Part shown: positions 58,843-64,000 of the stretch, in pieces
Position numbering within the stretch: the first letter of the stretch is position 1
Layout: every line of letters begins with the position of its first letter
Assembly: GCF_002076895.1 (NCBI RefSeq)
Contig: NZ_CP020465.1
Span: forward strand, 1,922,001-1,986,000
DNA length: 64,000 bases
Origin: Cognaticolwellia beringensis
Lineage (GTDB): Bacteria > Pseudomonadota > Gammaproteobacteria > Enterobacterales > Alteromonadaceae
Reading direction: 5' to 3'
Notes under the pieces: model-generated
Seen by the model: only the letters and a program-made list of their open reading frames with translations
Database searches by the model: none
Told to the model about the DNA's origin: nothing
Program-made: the position numbers and the translations under genes

Positions 58843-60182
58843 TGACGTAATATCGCGCCTATACCGTAAATAGGGTCCTGACCTTCAGGACCCAAGTCTA
58901 CAGCTAATTTATTTAGCTTATCTAATAAACCTTTCCTATCTTTACCATAAGTTGGCGTTAAACACGCTATCGCGGCAGTAACATGCGGAGCGGCAATTGA
59001 TGTACCTGATTCACGGCCCATACGTTGACTGCTTTGTGCTGTTAACACATTAACTCCTAAGGCTGAGTAATCAACATAATTACCTCTATTAGACCAACGA
59101 TAAGGTTGTTGATTTTTGTCTATCGCACTCACCGCGATAATATCTGGATAAGCAGCAGGATACATAGGTAAAGCTGCGGGACCTTCATTGCCAGCCGCGG
59201 CAACGACAATTGCGCCTTGTGCGATAGCGGCGGTCAGTACTTGATGTAAAATTTGATTGTCGGGCCCAGCTAAACTCATATTGATGACTTGCACGTTTTG
59301 CTCTATCAACCAATTAACACCTTCAATAATGGCGGTTAACGTTGCGCCCTGTGCGTAATCCGATTGTTGATAAAATACTTGTGCTGAATATATTTCCCCT
59401 GCTGGCAAAAGTGGTGTTAATTGCTTGTTTTTACCCACTAATAAGCTGGCGATGACCGTGCCGTGCTGTACCGATGCCTTTAGGTTTTCAGGTAAAAAAG
59501 ATTTTGCCGTAATATCGGCGAGGTTGAAGGCATTATGTTTGATGTCAATGGCGCTATCCACTATGCCAACTTTTACCTGAAGATCGCAAGCAGGGGAATT
59601 ACCGGCTAGCTTTTGCGTGTTTTCATTAGCTAAATCTTTAGTGACTGGTGGACTTGTTTGACTTTGTGCTTGATAAATATGGTTTCTTGCTAAACTTAGC
59701 GCTGCTTCAGCTGAAAGTATTTTAACTAACGCTTTTTTGGAGTCTAAATCATTGGGTACGCTAAAGTGTAGCATTGCTATACCTAAGGCTGCATAGCGTG
59801 ATTCGGTAATAATTTTTGCACCATGTTGGATTAAGCTTTTTTTATTTTTATCATCGGCTAGAAGTAGCCATTGCCCTTGAACGGCCCGCCAACCATTTTC
59901 TACTTCAACATCTAACCAAAGGTTTTTTCCTGCACTTGTTGTTATCGCGAGTGTGGCTGGCAAAGTGTTAAGCGGCTCAGTGATCACTGTTTCAAAGTCT
60001 GGTAACGTACTGAGCGCGAAGGGGGCTAATACAGGTGGCTTATCTAATGGTCGAGTAATATCTATTGTCTTATGTTCTAAGACATTAATTTGCCCAAGCA
60101 CATTACCGGTAGATAATTTTTGTGCAGGGGTTAATGTACTAAATGCAGTAAGTATGATGGCGGCAATAGCTAAGGTTTTCAT
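58839..60182 (-). CDS. Exported subtilase (S8 family)
   Basis: The 447-residue protein has a signal peptide (MKTLAIAAIILTAFSTLT), an N-terminal region of about 195 residues without recognised domain, and a compact S8 catalytic domain with Asp209 (VGIVDSAID), His240 (VQHGTVIASLLVG), Asn332 (AAGNEGPAA) and Ser395 (ESGTSIAAPHV), all intact. It is transcribed divergently from the ECF sigma operon, with a GGAAA-N17-CGTT motif before it. It converges with the barrel gene, with overlapping stop codons. It may process a partner protein of the locus or act in the stress response, both unproven. Confidence 0.93.
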   Translation of the reverse strand: MKTLAIAAIILTAFSTLTPAQKLSTGNVLGQINVLEHKTIDITRPLDKPPVLAPFALSTLPDFETVITEPLNTLPATLAITTSAGKNLWLDVEVENGWRAVQGQWLLLADDKNKKSLIQHGAKIITESRYAALGIAMLHFSVPNDLDSKKALVKILSAEAALSLARNHIYQAQSQTSPPVTKDLANENTQKLAGNSPACDLQVKVGIVDSAIDIKHNAFNLADITAKSFLPENLKASVQHGTVIASLLVGKNKQLTPLLPAGEIYSAQVFYQQSDYAQGATLTAIIEGVNWLIEQNVQVINMSLAGPDNQILHQVLTAAIAQGAIVVAAAGNEGPAALPMYPAAYPDIIAVSAIDKNQQPYRWSNRGNYVDYSALGVNVLTAQSSQRMGRESGTSIAAPHVTAAIACLTPTYGKDRKGLLDKLNKLAVDLGPEGQDPIYGIGAILRH

Positions 60183-60221
60183 GTTAATCTTGAACCTCTA
60201 AAATAAGCGTGTAGTTAATAA

Positions 60222-60247
60222 AACGTTTCAAGTTAAAATAAATTTCC
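60222..60247 (-). promoter_or_regulatory. Candidate ECF promoter of the subtilase gene
   Basis: On the minus strand GGAAA (60247-60243) is followed after 17 bp by CGTT (60225-60222). It is similar to the GGAAT-N16-CGTC string of the divergent sigma operon. Found by eye. Confidence 0.4.
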
Positions 60248-60253
60248 TTTTAT

Positions 60254-60278
60254 GGAATAAAAACTTTTTATACACGTC
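60254..60278 (+). promoter_or_regulatory. Candidate autoregulatory ECF promoter
   Basis: GGAAT (60254-60258) is followed after 16 bp by CGTC (60275-60278). A GGAA-type -35 with a CGTC-type -10 is common for ECF sigma factors, and such genes usually control themselves. The sigma start codon is about 25 bp downstream, with GAGAGGAG as ribosome binding site. Confidence 0.45.
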
Positions 60279-60302
60279 TTCTTAGTAGAGAGGAGTAAAA
60301 AC

Positions 60303-60794
60303 ATGCATAAAACCATTGAAAATATACTACCAATGCTAAGACGCTTTGCCTACTCATTAACGGGTAATGCCGCTGATGCTGACGATTTAGTGCAAACTAC
60401 GTTAGAAAAAATACTGACGAAGGGTGTGCCAGCTGAAGTTGATGTTACCAAATGGGCATTCAAAGTTTGTCGTAATGTTTGGATTGACGAGTTTCGTGCT
60501 CGCAAAGTCAGGCAAAATGCAGTGCTAAAACCTGAGTTGCAGGAGTCACAAAGCATTGATGAACAGCAAGTTTTCGACAGTAAAGAAATGCTAGCGCACG
60601 TTAATAATGCGATGAATACCTTACCCGATGAACAACGTGCTATTTTGTCTTTAGTGGCAGTACAAGGAATGTCATATAAAGAAGTGGCATCCTCAATGGA
60701 GATCCCCGTTGGGACTGTCATGAGCCGGTTGTCGAGAGCAAGAACCGCGTTATTAGATATGATGAAACCCTATAGAATAGGAGCAGGCGCATGA
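60303..60794 (+). CDS. ECF RNA polymerase sigma factor
   Basis: The 163-residue sigma factor has region 2 (RRFAYSLTGNAADADDLVQT and KVCRNVWIDEFRARK) and region 4 (LPDEQRAILSLVAVQGMSYK, then IPVGTVMSRLSRARTAL), and no other domains. It overlaps the following gene by ATGA, so the two are translationally coupled. The short linker and size fit a typical ECF under a membrane anti-sigma factor. Its targets are likely the neighbouring exported proteins, judged from shared promoter-like strings. Confidence 0.95.
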   Translation: MHKTIENILPMLRRFAYSLTGNAADADDLVQTTLEKILTKGVPAEVDVTKWAFKVCRNVWIDEFRARKVRQNAVLKPELQESQSIDEQQVFDSKEMLAHVNNAMNTLPDEQRAILSLVAVQGMSYKEVASSMEIPVGTVMSRLSRARTALLDMMKPYRIGAGA

Positions 60795-61558
60795 AAATCA
60801 GCGATGAACAACTAAGCGGGTTTCTGGATGCTGAGCTTAGCGAAGTGGCTATGGAAGAAGTTCGATGTGCCCTAGAAAGTGATGATGATTTAGTGATGCG
60901 TTTAGCCGATTTAGCGCAAGCGGATCAATGGGTGGCAGAAAATTCAGCCATTATTGATGCCACACCTTTAGCTGATAATTTGTTGCACTTGGCTCAAACA
61001 GTAGATGAGAAAATAGCACAAGATAGCGGTGTGAAAACACAGGGCAATGTTGTTAGCTTATCTCGCTGGAAAAATGTTAAACAAAGTATACAAAAGCATT
61101 ATGCCTTAGCGGCTGGCGTTGCCATGTTATTTGGTGTTGGCACTGTTACTATGATGCAATCTCAGCAACAATCGTCCGTCATTACCGCAGGAATAGCGCA
61201 AGCATTAGATCAAATGCCAAGTGGCGAAATATCATTAATGACACAAGGTGATGAAATAACAGCTAATTTAAGCTTTATTAATCAAGCTGGCGATTACTGT
61301 CGTCAGTTTCAACACATAGGCGAGCAAAGTGCTAGCGTTAATATAGCTTGTAAAGAAAACATGCAATGGCAGCTTAAAATTACACAGCAAATACCTGTGC
61401 TAGAAAATCTGCAAGAATATCGTGCGGCATCTAACAAGGCACAACTTGATAGTGTTATAGACGATATGATCAAAGGGCAAGCTATGGGCACCATGCAAGA
61501 ACAACAAGCTATTAGCAAAAATTGGCAAACAACGAAAAATAACCGAGGTGAAAAATGA
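60791..61558 (+). CDS. Membrane anti-sigma factor
   Basis: The 255-residue product begins with an anti-sigma-like helical domain (ISDEQLSGFLDAELSEVAME), has one membrane helix at about 104-124 (YALAAGVAMLFGVGTVTMM) and a periplasmic domain of about 130 residues with two cysteines (DYCRQFQ and NIACKEN), which may form a disulphide. It overlaps the sigma gene by 4 bp and the next gene by 4 bp. This is the standard layout of a sigma/anti-sigma pair released by proteolysis. The signal is unknown; two proteases of the locus are candidates. Confidence 0.87.
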   Translation: MKISDEQLSGFLDAELSEVAMEEVRCALESDDDLVMRLADLAQADQWVAENSAIIDATPLADNLLHLAQTVDEKIAQDSGVKTQGNVVSLSRWKNVKQSIQKHYALAAGVAMLFGVGTVTMMQSQQQSSVITAGIAQALDQMPSGEISLMTQGDEITANLSFINQAGDYCRQFQHIGEQSASVNIACKENMQWQLKITQQIPVLENLQEYRAASNKAQLDSVIDDMIKGQAMGTMQEQQAISKNWQTTKNNRGEK

Positions 61559-62079
61559 AAACACTTATAACAATTATATTAATGACTTTACTCGTGGCAG
61601 GTTGTGCTTCTAAACCTGACTATCGCCCATCTAACAAAGGCTCAGTAGGCTATAGCGAGCAAAAAATTACCAACGATAGGTTTCGGGTGCAGTTTAAAAG
61701 TGTTTCCAACAGCGTTGCAGATGCCGCTGATTATGCCTTACTTAGATCAGCTGAGCTTACTCAAGAGCAAGGCTTTGATTGGTTTGTTATCACCAGTAAG
61801 GAAACTTTTGTTGAGTCTGAAAAAGTAGAGCCTGCTTCAGCAATAGGCTTGTCTCATCAGCAACGGATTGAGCGCCGTTGTGGTTTAATAACCTGTGAAA
61901 CTTATCGTCGACCAATGAGCGAAGTAGGTGTGTCTTTTAATAGTGCCAATAGCCGCAAAGAAGTACACAGTATTTTAGAAATTCGCATGGGGAAAGGCGT
62001 TATGTCAAATGAGTCGAGTTATAGTGCTGTAGATGTGATTGAAAACTTATCTAAAAAGCTAGTAACTAACACGAATTAA
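61555..62079 (+). CDS. CC0125/CC1285-type lipoprotein
   Basis: The 174-residue product has a signal peptide with lipobox VAGC (Cys17). It matches the family of CC0125/CC1285 lipoproteins: GSVGYSEQKITNDRFRVQF, DYALLRSAELTQEQGFDWF and a C-terminal region of beta strands. Those proteins are of unknown function. It overlaps the anti-sigma gene by ATGA, so it belongs to the same operon and may sense or report on the envelope. It is followed by a strong terminator. Confidence 0.87.
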   Translation: MKTLITIILMTLLVAGCASKPDYRPSNKGSVGYSEQKITNDRFRVQFKSVSNSVADAADYALLRSAELTQEQGFDWFVITSKETFVESEKVEPASAIGLSHQQRIERRCGLITCETYRRPMSEVGVSFNSANSRKEVHSILEIRMGKGVMSNESSYSAVDVIENLSKKLVTNTN

Positions 62080-62111
62080 GTCACCTAGTTTAATTGGTTG
62101 AAGCTAAAATA

Positions 62112-62137
62112 AAAAAAGGCCTAAATAGGCCTTTTTT
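62112..62137 (+). terminator. Rho-independent terminator of the sigma operon
   Basis: AAAAAAGGCCT / AGGCCTTTTTT with loop AAAT, nearly identical to the stem at 42382. Confidence 0.93.
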
Positions 62138-62366
62138 GTGTTTGGCAAACAGTAAAGTTTAGCTACTTTTGTTCATGTTGAAGCTTACATGCGTAAAAGC
62201 GGATAAGTTCTTTTGTAAAATGAGCTTTCATTATCAAATATTTATCAGTCGAGCTACACTTGATAAAGGCAACTATCCAGCAAATAAAAAGTTATCATCG
62301 AACCATTCGAAAAAATAGTTTAGCTCAATAAGCCTTAACTATTTATCATGGGAGCAATAATTAAAT

Positions 62367-63683
62367 ATGAACAGTAAATTGGCACCACTCATTGAAAAAA
62401 TTCAATCTAGCTTTTGGTTCGTACCAAGTTTAATGATGGTTTGTTCACTGATATTAGCTGCTGGCACCATTTATTTAGATACTACTCACCTGCAGGATAA
62501 GAACAGTGTCGTGTCGTTTTTATACGCGACTGACGTAAACGCCGTACGCTCTTTATTAGGCACGATAGCAGGCGCTATGATCACGGTTACGAGTATTGCA
62601 TTCTCAATCACCATAGTTTCATTGACGCTAGCCTCTTCACAATTTGGCCCACGTTTAATGCGCAATTTTATGATGGATAAAGGCACACAGTTTGTTTTGG
62701 GGAGCTTTATAGCGACATTTTTATTTTGTATTACGGTATTTTGCGCCATAAGCTTTAAAGAGCCTTATGCATTTCAACCGGGTATAACACTCGCCGTTGC
62801 TATAACAATGACCTGTTTTAGCGTTTGGATTCTGATTTATTTTATTCATCATGTTGCACAATCAATTCAAGCCGACGTTGTTATTGATGGCGTATATTGT
62901 GAATTAGAGCAAACAATAGCTAAGCTATTTCCAAAAATATCGAAAGAAGATCTTACTCGTGAAGATGCCTTGTCAGCTCAAGAAAATATAGGCGCTTGCC
63001 AGCTTGAAGTTTCATCACCCTTTAGTGCATATCTGCAACTTATCGATAAAGAGAGTTTACTTAATTTAGCCGATAAATCGCAATGTACCATTCAATTGCA
63101 CTATTCTGCGGGTGATTTTATTGTTGAAAACGCAACCATTGCTACCGTATTCGCGAAAGGTGATGTTGAACCAAATATCAGCAAAGATATTATCGAGCAT
63201 ACTGTTCATGGTGCCTACAGAACGCCTGTTCAGGATCCTGAATTTGCAGTACATCAATTAGTTGAAATTGCTTTAAGAGCACTGTCACCCGGTATTAATG
63301 ACCCATATACGGCGATAACTTGCATCGATAAACTTAGTTCAGTGCTGTGCAGCTTAGCCGACAAAACATTTCCACAGACTAATATTTTTGTTAATGGTGT
63401 ACCGCGACTCGTGTGTAAAGCGTTAACTTTTACCGATATCGCGACAGCGGCTTTTGACCAAATTAGGCAGGAGAGTGAAACAAACCTTGCGGTCACGATA
63501 AAGATGCTAGATTCCTTACATGTTCTGGCGACTCAAGCTAAAACCGCAGAGCATAAGCACTTTGTATTAACGCAGGCAGCAATGATTGAGCAACAACAAG
63601 CTAAACAATCATTAAGTGATAGTGACAGAGTGGTGCTTTTAAGCAGGATAGAAAAAATTACCCGACATACTAAAATCATCTGA
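62367..63683 (+). CDS. DUF2254 membrane protein
   Basis: The 438-residue protein has four N-terminal membrane helices, with AMITVTSIAFSITIVSLTLA and SSQFGPRLMRNFMMDKGTQF, the signature segments of DUF2254. A long soluble domain follows that includes RALSPGINDPYTAITCIDKL. The family is of unknown function. ATG 62367 follows GGGAGCA. Confidence 0.92.
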   Translation: MNSKLAPLIEKIQSSFWFVPSLMMVCSLILAAGTIYLDTTHLQDKNSVVSFLYATDVNAVRSLLGTIAGAMITVTSIAFSITIVSLTLASSQFGPRLMRNFMMDKGTQFVLGSFIATFLFCITVFCAISFKEPYAFQPGITLAVAITMTCFSVWILIYFIHHVAQSIQADVVIDGVYCELEQTIAKLFPKISKEDLTREDALSAQENIGACQLEVSSPFSAYLQLIDKESLLNLADKSQCTIQLHYSAGDFIVENATIATVFAKGDVEPNISKDIIEHTVHGAYRTPVQDPEFAVHQLVEIALRALSPGINDPYTAITCIDKLSSVLCSLADKTFPQTNIFVNGVPRLVCKALTFTDIATAAFDQIRQESETNLAVTIKMLDSLHVLATQAKTAEHKHFVLTQAAMIEQQQAKQSLSDSDRVVLLSRIEKITRHTKII

Positions 63684-63739
63684 TTTTAAGTTTAGGTTGA
63701 AACATATTTTGCAGATTTGTTGGGCAATATTAGAAAGAA

Positions 63740-63781
63740 AATACCCCTGCGCCAATATATCAATCGATGCAAGGGTATTAT
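63740..63781. terminator. Terminator between DUF2254 gene and katG
   Basis: AATACCC-C-TGC pairs with GCA-A-GGGTATT around a loop of about 20 nt. A and T runs on both sides would serve either strand; it lies about 20 bp after the katG stop. Confidence 0.7.
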
Positions 63782-63800
63782 TCTAAGTTACTAGTAAAAC

Positions 63801-64000
<200 letters not shown>

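Overview
This AT-rich window carries the chromosomal parAB-atp-glm neighbourhood typical of a gammaproteobacterium, probably a marine member of the Alteromonadales close to Colwelliaceae. That placement rests on gene order, low G+C, the style of the surface proteins (PEP-CTERM, SdrD-B, thrombospondin type 3 repeats) and the content of the accessory genes. No species can be named from the sequence alone.

Layout. 1-8906: the 3' end of parA, then parB, then the complete F1Fo ATP synthase operon atpIBEFHAGDC with its terminator; parAB next to atp usually lies near the replication origin. 9216-18735: an accessory block between atpC and glmU, holding a small secreted protein, a TraT-like lipoprotein, a cytochrome b561-YceI pair, an S9 peptidase, a free-standing acetyl-CoA-synthetase C-terminal domain, a DcaP-like porin and tex. 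18997-23836: glmU, a periplasmic solute-binding protein, a DeoR-family regulator (GlmR-like) and glmS, supplying UDP-GlcNAc.

24193-41216 is a surface-protein region. A giant minus-strand Ca-binding-repeat protein of about 3,130 residues is split into two frames by a 19-bp tandem duplication. Opposite it lie a PEP-CTERM protein and a large SdrD-B-repeat protein that share a homologous N-terminal domain. 41499-43840 holds a MITE-like element and a duplicated ytjA/lipoprotein pair, one copy of which has lost ytjA.

44373-53963 is a signalling block: a response regulator with GGDEF and EAL domains, a sigma-54 activator with a dead GGDEF domain two bases downstream, and a converging hybrid histidine kinase with a periplasmic propeller. 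54236-62079 looks like one functional locus: a subtilase ending in seven GFIWRE hexapeptides, a secreted repetitive protein, an outer-membrane barrel, a second subtilase, and an ECF sigma/anti-sigma/lipoprotein operon with overlapping genes. Three of its promoter regions share a GGAAT/GGAAA-N16-17-CGT(C/T) motif. This locus is the best candidate for an undescribed system. The window ends with a DUF2254 membrane protein and the 3' end of katG.

No tRNA, rRNA, CRISPR array, prophage or transposase gene was seen. All family calls come from reading the proteins by eye, without database searches.
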